Both the position numbers and the translations under genes were made by a program. Below, piece by piece: positions 32,985 through 39,761 of a stretch of DNA of 40,527 nt (position 1 is its first letter; each line of letters opens with the position of its first letter). Below the pieces are notes generated by a model, which was given only the letters and a program-made list of their open reading frames with translations, was not told the origin of the DNA and searched no databases. The DNA is taken from NCBI GenBank assembly GCA_027343785.1, contig DAHWKF010000018.1:1-40527 (forward strand). The letters run 5' to 3'. Source of the stretch: Leptospirillum sp. Its GTDB lineage: Bacteria > Nitrospirota > Leptospirillia > Leptospirillales > Leptospirillaceae.

Positions 32985-33386
32985 ATGGCGATAAACACGG
33001 AAGCAATCAAAAAAAGTGTGGAGATCCTGGCACCCCATGGAACAAAGGTCACTGAATATTTTTATGACTATATGTTCCGGAAACACCCCGAAGTTCGCCC
33101 CATGTTTCCGACGGATATGGGACCCCAGACAAAACGCCTTCTGGATTCGGTAGTGTACATCGCCAGCAATATTGACAATCTTGACAATCTGTTACCCTAC
33201 CTTCAACGGCTGGGCGCCGGACATAAAAAATACAACACCCGGCCCGAGCACTACCCCGTTGTCGGAGAAGCGCTTCTAGCGACGCTCGAGCATTTTGCGG
33301 GACCCGCATGGACCCCCGAGCTGGCCCAATCCTGGACTGAAGCGTACGCAATCGCATCCGACGTCATGATCAAGGCAGCGCAGTAA
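32985..33386 (+). CDS. Single-domain globin (flavohemoglobin/Vgb type)
   Basis: A 133-residue haem protein equal to the globin part of Hmp, used for NO dioxygenation or O2 binding. Features: Y27 at B10 (YFYDYMFRKHPEVRPMF), F41 at CD1, Q48 at E7, proximal H80 in RLGAGHKKYNTRPEHY, and the conserved Tyr in HYPVVGEALLATLEHF. These match the NO-detoxifying class rather than truncated globins. The reductase domains of Hmp are missing; an FNR-type flavin reductase is encoded 1.2 kb downstream. AAGGAG stands 8 nt before the ATG. A candidate NsrR operator covers its promoter, and an 11-bp hairpin follows the stop. Confidence 0.92.
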   Translation: MAINTEAIKKSVEILAPHGTKVTEYFYDYMFRKHPEVRPMFPTDMGPQTKRLLDSVVYIASNIDNLDNLLPYLQRLGAGHKKYNTRPEHYPVVGEALLATLEHFAGPAWTPELAQSWTEAYAIASDVMIKAAQ

Positions 33387-33404
33387 TTCATTTCACGCAG
33401 CAAT

Positions 33405-33446
33405 CCGCCCGTTTCCTTTGGATCAGGACCGGCCAGAAACGGGCGG
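33405..33446. terminator. Perfect 11-bp inverted repeat after the globin gene
   Basis: CCGCCCGTTTC (33405-33415) pairs with GAAACGGGCGG (33436-33446) around a 20-nt loop, between convergent globin and CDGSH genes. T-tracts on either side are poor, so factor-independent termination is uncertain. Confidence 0.5.
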
Positions 33447-33540
33447 AGATACTGATGTTTTGAAGACCGGAACCCCGATGGTCAACGTTGGTGAAATAGG
33501 CCAGCCCTCACCGCCCCGGGCCATCGGAACCGGTATGCCC

Positions 33541-33735
33541 CTATTCGGATTTGAACTGGATTCTGGAATGCGTTCCGTCACAAAAGGGTTTTTTGGACGA
33601 TCCCCCACACCGGCAAAGATGGTAGGTTCCCGATCCATCCTTGCTGACCTTCTTTCCATTCGCATCCATTATCTCAACCTCTCCCTGTATTTCGTAAGGA
33701 CCATTTTTAAAACATTTCACAATTGTCTTGTCCAT
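33541..33735 (-). CDS. CDGSH-type iron-sulphur protein
   Basis: A 64-residue MitoNEET-like protein. The 2Fe-2S cluster motif C-x-C-x(8)-C-D-G-T-H is complete: C41, C43, C52 and H56 in LCRCGGSSKKPFCDGTH. The N-terminal half (IVKCFKNGPYEIQGEVEIMD) is the usual small beta part. Such proteins are redox- and pH-sensitive electron or cluster carriers in the cytoplasm. The ATG at 33735 has GGAGG 6 nt upstream and fixes the start. It follows the cytochrome c gene by 120 bp on the same strand and faces the globin gene. Confidence 0.9.
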   Translation of the reverse strand: MDKTIVKCFKNGPYEIQGEVEIMDANGKKVSKDGSGTYHLCRCGGSSKKPFCDGTHSRIQFKSE

Positions 33736-33855
33736 GGCATTCCTCCTGTCAATGGGTGAAAGGCCGAACACACATTGTCTTCCGGAACAACGCAGAGAAT
33801 TCCCGTCGCTCCCTTCCCGGCCCATCCGGGATGTTTCCGATAGATCTTGTCCGAC

Positions 33856-34218
33856 TCATTTTTTCCGGAAGGTTTTGATATATGCGAACACATCCTGAAT
33901 CTCCTGCTTGGAGATCACATCCCACCAGGGGGGCATCTTTCCATAGTCGTAGCCGTTGGTGATCACATCAATAAAAAAAGAATCCGGACGGTTTTTCCAC
34001 AATGCGGGATCTGTAAAGTTTGCCGGTGGCGGAAACGATACCCCCCCGACTTCTCCATTCCCATCCCCCTTGACCCCGTGGCACTTGTAGCAATACTGGT
34101 TGTAGACGACTTTTCCGCGTTCCGGATCACCGGGTTCCAGTGCCCAGGTCGGGGTCATATATCCGCCCAACAAAACACCGATCACCCCTCCTGCCAGAAC
34201 AACCTTCAATCTTCTCAC
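33856..34218 (-). CDS. Secreted small c-type cytochrome
   Basis: A 120-residue monohaem cytochrome c. The signal peptide RRLKVVLAGGVIGVLLGGY ends near TWA-LEPG. The haem site is CYKCH (C43, C46, H47) and the likely sixth ligand is M95 in GKMPPWW. The order GDPERGKVVYNQYCYKCHG and IQDVFAYIKTF is typical of class I or cbb3-associated cytochromes. It acts in the periplasm as an electron carrier. Starts with GTG, GGAAGGGAG upstream at 6 nt. Its promoter at 34287-34315 is good. The CDGSH gene follows on the same strand. Confidence 0.9.
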   Translation of the reverse strand: MRRLKVVLAGGVIGVLLGGYMTPTWALEPGDPERGKVVYNQYCYKCHGVKGDGNGEVGGVSFPPPANFTDPALWKNRPDSFFIDVITNGYDYGKMPPWWDVISKQEIQDVFAYIKTFRKK

Positions 34219-34286
34219 CAGTCACTCCCTTCCATTTGAGGTTGATATACCTGCCTTTGACCGGACGCGTTAAAACAGACGGAGAA

Positions 34287-34315
34287 ATCATACGATCGGT
34301 GTTGTCCACAATCAA
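34287..34315 (-). promoter_or_regulatory. Promoter of the cytochrome c gene
   Basis: Minus strand TTGATT (34310-34315) and TATGAT (34287-34292) with a 17-nt spacer. Leader about 60 nt. Confidence 0.55.
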
Positions 34316-34337
34316 CCCGTTTCAGGGATAAACGATG

Positions 34338-34361
34338 ATGCCTTCTTTTCATAAAAGGCAT
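34338..34361. repeat. Dyad between divergent cytochrome and flavin-reductase promoters
   Basis: ATGCCTT (34338-34344) and AAGGCAT (34355-34361) are perfect inverted arms with a 10-nt centre. TTTTT follows at 34365-34369 on the plus strand. It may be a hairpin terminator or a regulator site shared by the two divergent genes. Confidence 0.4.
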
Positions 34362-34506
34362 GGACTTTTTCCCCGGGACCCTGAAAAATGTCCCTGTAAG
34401 CATGCTGCATTTTCCCTCAAGACTTCCACCCGCTTATCCGCCATGGAACAAGGATGGGCAGATGTTTTCAGACCTTCTCCAACGTTCCATTATTGGCGAA
34501 AATTTA

Positions 34507-34515
34507 TGGTATGAT
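34507..34515 (+). promoter_or_regulatory. Extended -10 promoter of the flavin-reductase gene
   Basis: TGG directly followed by TATGAT (34510-34515). The -35 is weak. The ATG lies 61 nt downstream. Confidence 0.4.
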
Positions 34516-34576
34516 CCGTTCAAAGCCTCCTTATTATATGAGGGGAGGTCACCACCGGAACGGTTCTGGGAGTCAG

Positions 34577-35323
34577 ATGGAGACGGTTGGACTCTTTTCA
34601 CGGACAGGCTTTATTGCCGAAAGAACACTCATGTTCCGGATCGTATTGCCCCCGGAAACCCGGGATGGCTTTGAACCGGGACAATATGTCCACATCGAAT
34701 GGGAATCACCCGAGATAACGGATGAAAAAGGCAACGGACGGGACTTTTCCATTGCCTCGACACCGGAAGAATGGCCGGTCTTGTCATTTGCCACCCGTCT
34801 GACAGATTCCGCTTTCAAAGCCAATCTGGAAAGGGCGGCGGACGGGACTCCCGTCAAGGTGTCCGGTCCCTATGGGGAATTCACGCTTCCGTCCGCTATG
34901 GGAACGCGGAAATGGGACCAGCCTGTCGTCTTTATTGCCGGAGGGATCGGTATCACCCCTTTCCGGAGTATCCTCCGGCACTATCTGGGGAAATACTCCT
35001 CCGTTCCGTTTTTTCTCTTCACAACGAACCGGAACGTCCGATCCATCCCCTTTCTGGAAGAACTCCGGGAGATGTCAAAAAACAACAAGAATCTCTTTCT
35101 GGAGCAGATTGTTTCCCAGCCGGAGCCTGATCTTCCGCTTGATCTGGAAACAGGCATCCTGACGCCGGATCGCATGTTCGAGGCGATCGGGGAACGGGCA
35201 AAAAATGGCGACTACTATATCGCCGGAACGCCATCGTTGGTCTCATCCTTTACGACAGCGCTTCAGGGCGCCCGTCTTTCCCCGGAACAAATCCACTCCG
35301 ATCCGTTCTTCGGGTACATTTAG
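34577..35323 (+). CDS. FNR-type FAD/NAD(P)H oxidoreductase
   Basis: A 248-residue flavin reductase of the ferredoxin-NADP reductase superfamily. The FAD motif R-x-x-S is RDFSIAS (from residue 55), the second FAD loop is GPYGEF (97-102), and the pyridine-nucleotide loop is VFIAGGIGITPFRSIL (from residue 118). The end SPEQIHSDPFFGYI matches the family terminus. No iron-sulphur or haem domain is fused. In this setting it could reduce the single-domain globin or the CDGSH protein, but the partner is not shown by sequence. The ATG at 34577 has GGGAG 5 nt before it; the upstream in-frame stretch is not conserved-looking. Confidence 0.88.
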   Translation: METVGLFSRTGFIAERTLMFRIVLPPETRDGFEPGQYVHIEWESPEITDEKGNGRDFSIASTPEEWPVLSFATRLTDSAFKANLERAADGTPVKVSGPYGEFTLPSAMGTRKWDQPVVFIAGGIGITPFRSILRHYLGKYSSVPFFLFTTNRNVRSIPFLEELREMSKNNKNLFLEQIVSQPEPDLPLDLETGILTPDRMFEAIGERAKNGDYYIAGTPSLVSSFTTALQGARLSPEQIHSDPFFGYI

Positions 35324-35335
35324 CCGATCCTCTGA

Positions 35336-35527
35336 CTATTTTTCAGGACCCAGACAATCCTTTCGCCACAGACAGTCCCGTTGCGTGCAAACACCGGCAG
35401 TGGCGGTTCCGAAACAGTCGAAATTTCCTTCTTTTCTCTGAATCGATCGGATCAGCTCACTTTTTTTCTGATGTCTCGGGATAACGTTTTTGGACCGCGC
35501 TATTTCCCGGATTTCCACCATGTTCAT
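35336..35527 (-). CDS. SAP-like mini-protein with four cysteines
   Basis: A 63-residue protein. The N-terminal 30 residues (MVEIREIARSKNVIPRHQKK then SELIRSIQRKEG) form a SAP/Rho-N-like two-helix nucleic-acid-binding motif. The C-terminal half has C38, C47, C52 and C58 (FDCFG, GVCTQRDCLWRKDC), suggesting a metal or Fe-S site. Small proteins of this layout occur in several anaerobic and iron-metabolising bacteria, without known function. AAGGAGG is 5 nt before the ATG. It lies 29 bp downstream of the NsrR-like gene and is probably co-transcribed with it. Confidence 0.78.
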   Translation of the reverse strand: MNMVEIREIARSKNVIPRHQKKSELIRSIQRKEGNFDCFGTATAGVCTQRDCLWRKDCLGPEK

Positions 35528-35556
35528 GGCGTCCTCCTTGATATACAGGAGTCAGG

Positions 35557-36075
35557 TCACACCCTGGCGGCTCCTCTCCGTTCAAGGCTGGAAACACTCT
35601 CCTCCGGCCCCTCTGGTCTGACTTTCCCGGTTCTGGACTGAACACCGTCCACAAGAATGGGTCTCAGCAGGCCGGAATTTTCCGTGATATCGGCCAGCGT
35701 AAAGCTGTCCAGCGTTTTCAGGAAAGAAGACAATGCCGAACGAAGAACGAACTTGAGACTGCACACTTCATCGATGGGACAGGTGGAAGTCTCCTCCCCG
35801 AAACATTCGACAATCTTGAAATCAGGCTCGGTCTTGCGGACGAGGGCTCCGATCGAGATCTCCCGGGGGGGGCGGCCCAGGACCATTCCGCCCTTCTTTC
35901 CCCGTGTGGTCCGGATATAGCCGTTGGTGGAGAGGTTGTGGACAACCTTGACGAGGTGGTTTCGGGAAATGCCAAAAGCGTTGGCCACCTCCGTGATTGT
36001 CGACGGTGATTCGGGTTTTGCCGAAAGGTACAACAAAACCCGGATCGAATAATCCGTGTAAAGGGTCAATTGCAT
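35557..36075 (-). CDS. Rrf2-family regulator, NsrR-like
   Basis: A 172-residue winged-helix regulator. MQLTLYTDYSIRVLLYLS is the classical Rrf2/NsrR start, followed by the recognition part EVANAFGISRNHLVKVVHNL and the wing GYIRTTRGKKGGMVL. Three cysteines at 91, 99 and 105 (ECFGEETSTCPIDEVCSLK) are placed as in NsrR and IscR for an Fe-S cluster. The sequence IVECF ... CPID..C.L resembles NsrR, the NO sensor. A C-terminal tail of about 40 residues is variable. The ATG at 36075 has GGAGG 7 nt upstream. Neighbouring globin, flavin reductase and CDGSH genes support an NO-responsive role (inference). Confidence 0.88.
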   Translation of the reverse strand: MQLTLYTDYSIRVLLYLSAKPESPSTITEVANAFGISRNHLVKVVHNLSTNGYIRTTRGKKGGMVLGRPPREISIGALVRKTEPDFKIVECFGEETSTCPIDEVCSLKFVLRSALSSFLKTLDSFTLADITENSGLLRPILVDGVQSRTGKVRPEGPEESVSSLERRGAARV

Positions 36076-36258
36076 CCGCTCGCCTCCCATTCGTCCGATC
36101 CCCTCAGCTGTCCGGGGACCAGAACCGCCGTTTTCTTCGTTGGTGTCCTTCTATCTGTCTTCATGGTCGAGGAGGCCATAGGTTCTGAGCCACAATGTTT
36201 CTCTTTCCATGTGCCATGTTCCGCAAAACTTTCACCGTCGACGCATCGCCCTGATTGT

Positions 36259-36264
36259 ATTATA
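36259..36264 (-). promoter_or_regulatory. Consensus -10 box upstream of the NsrR-like gene
   Basis: TATAAT on the minus strand, about 185 nt before the regulator ATG; -35 weak. The 345-bp gap 36076-36420 between the regulator and the divergent membrane-protein gene otherwise holds only the 36349 palindrome and no gene that I trust. Confidence 0.35.
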
Positions 36265-36348
36265 ACCCCCATCTGTTCCCGAAAAGCGGCATTTGTCCCC
36301 CCTGACAATCGCCCCACAGGCGACATTGACTTGCATGGACCACCGTGG

Positions 36349-36363
36349 CAAGTTTCAAACTTG
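36349..36363. promoter_or_regulatory. Perfect 15-bp palindrome between regulator and divergent gene
   Basis: CAAGTTT-C-AAACTTG, symmetric about 36356, located 57 bp before the ATG at 36421 and upstream of the NsrR-like gene. The TTT-N-AAA centre is shared with the candidate operator at 32835-32857. It could bind the Rrf2 protein or another dimeric regulator. Confidence 0.4.
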
Positions 36364-36420
36364 GCAAAACTTCTCCAGGCGATTCGGATTCTCCCTTTCC
36401 ACATCAAACAGGAGACGTCA

Positions 36421-37050
36421 ATGGAAATACCCGTATCTACCCTGCTCGGATTTTCCAGGATCAGGCTGGCGGTGATCGGCATTCCCCTGTGTGTCACCGG
36501 AATCGGACTGATCTTTTATCTGAAGCCCTCTTTCGGCTCCACCATCCGGGGGTTGTCGGTACTGACCGCCACAATCCAGGCGTTGGGGGCATTGGCTGTC
36601 GTATTGTTTTTTGTTGCCCTCCGGGAGTATCTGAAGTACAAGGAATCCCTGCTCAGAATCCCGCGGACAACGGTGGACAAAAACCATCTCCTGAACGAGG
36701 CCCGGAAAATCGGTGAAAACTGTTTTGTCGACACGGCACCCAATCCCGAACACATAGATGAGTGGCTCGATAACGCCCGACAGATCTTGGAAGGATGCCT
36801 GATGGACCTCATGGACGCCCATCCGGTTTCCTCCCGGGATCTGCCGGATATCCTGAAAGCCACCCAGGACGGTTTCATGACACTGCTCGAATCCGCCAAC
36901 AAGAATCGGGAAAAAACGGACTTCTCCTTGTCCAACGAGGAGATACTGGCACTCGTCCCACGGGTATTCAAACCAATCCCTAACAACCAGGCTATCCGGA
37001 AACGCCTGGAAGAAACACGGAAAACGGAGAAGCAGGCGACCTTTGGCTAG
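36421..37050 (+). CDS. Two-helix membrane protein, unknown
   Basis: A 209-residue protein. Two hydrophobic helices lie near residues 14-34 (IRLAVIGIPLCVTGIGLIFY) and 43-67 (SVLTATIQALGALAVVLFFV). A soluble, mostly helical, charged C-terminal part of about 140 residues follows (HIDEWLDNARQILEGCLMDL, NEEILALVPRVFKP). I do not recognise a family. The ATG at 36421 has GGAGA 7 nt upstream; the open stretch before it back to 36070 reads as non-coding. It diverges from the NsrR-like regulator across 345 bp. Its stop shares the palindrome CTAG (37047-37050) with the convergent acyl-transfer gene. Confidence 0.65.
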   Translation: MEIPVSTLLGFSRIRLAVIGIPLCVTGIGLIFYLKPSFGSTIRGLSVLTATIQALGALAVVLFFVALREYLKYKESLLRIPRTTVDKNHLLNEARKIGENCFVDTAPNPEHIDEWLDNARQILEGCLMDLMDAHPVSSRDLPDILKATQDGFMTLLESANKNREKTDFSLSNEEILALVPRVFKPIPNNQAIRKRLEETRKTEKQATFG

Positions 37051-39761
37051 TCCTCCCCAAGCGTTTCCCTGACGGCTTTTTCCAGTATCCCCGCGATCTG
37101 GACTGAATGATGTCCTTGAAACCGGTCGGGGGGGATCACCTGCCCGATCCGGATCGACAGCGGATAGGGTCTGGGAAAGCGGCGATGACGCGGATACGCC
37201 TGAAACGCTCCGATAATCCCGACGGGAACGACCGGAACCGGGCAGGCGGACAACAGATATCCGGTTCCCGGTCGAAATGGCTGAAGCTTCCCGGAAGGAG
37301 AGCGCTCTCCTTCCGGGAAAACCGCCAGGGACTTGCCTTCCTTCAGCAAGTGATATCCGATACGAAGACCGGTCAGAGCCTCGTCCGGGTCGATGGAAAC
37401 GACACCCATCAAATTTCTCAGCCTTTTGAGGAACCCTTGTTCGAACAGGGGGGAATACCCCCAGAAAACCACCCGGCCGAAAACGTCGGGGGGAATCAGC
37501 AGGGAAAGCAGGATGCCGTCCAGATAACTTGCGTGGTTGGCTACAATGACACACGGTCCCTTGGGCCAGTCAATCCACCGGCCATCATGACAGATGAGCC
37601 TTCCCCCCCGCTCTCCCTTTTCGAAACGGGGCCACCGGATGGCAAAAAAAAGCGAAAAAATGGCGCGAGCGAACACGTGTGCGGCCCGAAACACAAGAGG
37701 AGGAGAGCCGTCTTTTCCCAAGGGCCTTTCCGGAATCAATGCCTTTTCAGCATCCGACAGATCTGCTTCCAGGATCCGAAAATCCTCTTTTTCCCCAGGA
37801 GAGCCCTTGACCTCCCCCGAGACCATTTCAAGAAGATCCGCCACCGTCCTCACCGATTCAAGATCTTCGTCCGGCACTTCCCTGCCGGTCATCTCTTCCA
37901 GACGGCCGACAAGCTCGATACGCCCCAAGGAATCCAGCCCAAGATCCACCTCCAGATGATCGTCCAGAGAGATAGGGCGGTCCAGCCCCGTTATTTCTTC
38001 CAGGATTCTCAAGACTTCCTTTTTGGCCGGATCTTCCAGAATGCGTTCGGGAACGGGAACGCTGGCGCGCCGGCGTTCGAGAGAGCCGACGATCCCCGGA
38101 AGGGCGAATCTCTTCAGTTTTCCGAGACGGGTGCGGGGCAGCGGCTCAAGTGTCAGGGAAAAGCCGCCGATCCGGCTGTGGGAAGGAAGGCGGGCGTTCA
38201 GGGCTGCGACCATCGATTCCATCACCGGTCTCATCTGGATAATGTGATCCCGGGCGAATTTCTCTTCATCGGGACGGATGAGGAGCCAGGGGACTTCATT
38301 GTAGAGAGTCAAGGCCAGTTCGAATACGAACCCGTTTTTCTCCACCAGAGATTCCACCGTGTCCGGCTGCAGTTTTTTTCCGTTGGGAAGGACCAGCAAC
38401 TCCTTTTCGCGCCCTTTCAGAAACAGGAACCCATCCTCAAGTGCCCCGATATCTCCGGTCGAAAACCATCCGTCCGGATCGCATACGGGTTGGCGACCGT
38501 TCGCATCGAGGAGATATTCCGAAGCGATATTGGCCCCTTTTGCCCGCACCTCCCCCATCCCTGGATCGTACCCTTCCATCGGTCGAATCTGAAGCTCGAC
38601 ACCGGGAACAGCCCGGCCGACCGATCCGATCCGGAAGGATGCCGGGGTATTGAATGTCAGTACCGGAGATGTTTCTGTCAAACCATACCCCTCGAGCATC
38701 GTCAGCCCCCAGGCCCAGAAATCCTTGGCGACCTGGAGCGGCAGGGCCGCTCCGCCCGACGCCAGAATTTCCATGGATGGACCAAACCGCCTGTGCAGGG
38801 TGCGAAAAACAACCTTGCCGGGATTGATTCCCAGTCGAATGCGGCACCAAAGCACCAGAGGCATCAACAGGCGTTTTGTTACCCAGCGGACACGGCTTCC
38901 TTTCTGATCGATGCCCTCCCAGATTCGTCGGTGAAAGCTTTCCCAGAGGGAGGGAACACCGGGAAACAGTGTTGCCTTGAACTCGGAAAGGCAGGAGAGA
39001 AGGGTCGAGGGCTGAAGGTCCGGGGGGAAAGCGACAGTGGCTCCATGGCCGAGAGTGAGACATACGAGGGACATCAGAGGATACGCGTGGTGCAGGGGAA
39101 GGACACCAAAAACCCTGGAGTGGCGATGGTAAATCCCGAGTTGCCGGATACTGGATATGTTGGAAAAAAGATTGGAATGGGTCAGGGGAACCCCTTTCGG
39201 GAAACCGGTGGTTCCCGAGGTCATGAGAATGCAGGCAATTCTCGAGCCATCCGCTGACAGGCCTCGGAAAACCTTCTCCCGAAAGGTTTCCCATTCTTCA
39301 GCTTCGGGAAGCAAAGGCTTTGTCGGATGCCGGGAGCGTGTCACAACCGGGATACCCGCATTCTCAAGCTCCGGCGATGTCCAGAGACCTTCCTCAAGGC
39401 TCAGCGCTTTTACCCCGAAATTTCCCAGGACGGAAAGCGCCTCCATGCAGGGAAGTGCGTGATCGACCAGGACCGGCAGAAGGTTTTCGGTTTCCAGCGC
39501 CATCAGGGCCAATACGAAAGAGACCCCCGGTACACCCACGAGTCCGACGGCCGTGCCCGGAGGGAGACCAAGCCTTTTAAGGGATTCGGCCATCCCGGTC
39601 ACCCCGATCACAGCATCCCGGTAGCTCCAGACGACGGTTCTGAAGGAATGTCCTTCGGGAACCCATTCCATCACAAACGGATGGTCAGGCGAGATTTTTG
39701 CCCAGGCCAAAAGATAATGGAAAAGGGTCCCAGGAGTCCCTTCTGGCAACTGTTCTGTCAC
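37047..39761 (-). CDS. AMP-binding / acyl-carrier / glycerophosphate-acyltransferase-like fusion
   Basis: A 904-residue three-part protein. Residues 1 to about 530 are an acyl-CoA/acyl-ACP synthetase: CILMTSGTTGFPKGVPLTHS (P-loop), MLEGYGLTETSPVLT, DGWFSTGDIG, and RTRLGKLKRF with the catalytic Lys. Then an acyl-carrier domain with the phosphopantetheine Ser in VDLGLDSLGRIELVGRLEEM. Last a PlsC acyltransferase with N-H-x4-D in VIVANHASYLDGI and the second motif AVFPEGERSPSG. The protein could activate a free fatty acid, hold it on its own carrier and pass it to a lysophospholipid, as E. coli Aas does with separate ACP. The GTG at 39761 overlaps the upstream gene's TGA (GTGA) and has GGGAGG 10 nt upstream. 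Confidence 0.85.
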   Translation of the reverse strand: MTEQLPEGTPGTLFHYLLAWAKISPDHPFVMEWVPEGHSFRTVVWSYRDAVIGVTGMAESLKRLGLPPGTAVGLVGVPGVSFVLALMALETENLLPVLVDHALPCMEALSVLGNFGVKALSLEEGLWTSPELENAGIPVVTRSRHPTKPLLPEAEEWETFREKVFRGLSADGSRIACILMTSGTTGFPKGVPLTHSNLFSNISSIRQLGIYHRHSRVFGVLPLHHAYPLMSLVCLTLGHGATVAFPPDLQPSTLLSCLSEFKATLFPGVPSLWESFHRRIWEGIDQKGSRVRWVTKRLLMPLVLWCRIRLGINPGKVVFRTLHRRFGPSMEILASGGAALPLQVAKDFWAWGLTMLEGYGLTETSPVLTFNTPASFRIGSVGRAVPGVELQIRPMEGYDPGMGEVRAKGANIASEYLLDANGRQPVCDPDGWFSTGDIGALEDGFLFLKGREKELLVLPNGKKLQPDTVESLVEKNGFVFELALTLYNEVPWLLIRPDEEKFARDHIIQMRPVMESMVAALNARLPSHSRIGGFSLTLEPLPRTRLGKLKRFALPGIVGSLERRRASVPVPERILEDPAKKEVLRILEEITGLDRPISLDDHLEVDLGLDSLGRIELVGRLEEMTGREVPDEDLESVRTVADLLEMVSGEVKGSPGEKEDFRILEADLSDAEKALIPERPLGKDGSPPLVFRAAHVFARAIFSLFFAIRWPRFEKGERGGRLICHDGRWIDWPKGPCVIVANHASYLDGILLSLLIPPDVFGRVVFWGYSPLFEQGFLKRLRNLMGVVSIDPDEALTGLRIGYHLLKEGKSLAVFPEGERSPSGKLQPFRPGTGYLLSACPVPVVPVGIIGAFQAYPRHRRFPRPYPLSIRIGQVIPPDRFQGHHSVQIAGILEKAVRETLGED

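Noticed and set aside
36066..36497. Minus-strand open frame of 143 codons upstream of the NsrR-like gene
   Set aside because: It overlaps both the regulator start and the divergent membrane-protein start, with no ribosome site and no recognisable pattern.
37107..39257. 716-codon plus-strand open frame
   Set aside because: Antisense shadow of the acyl-transfer fusion, whose domains are unmistakable on the minus strand.
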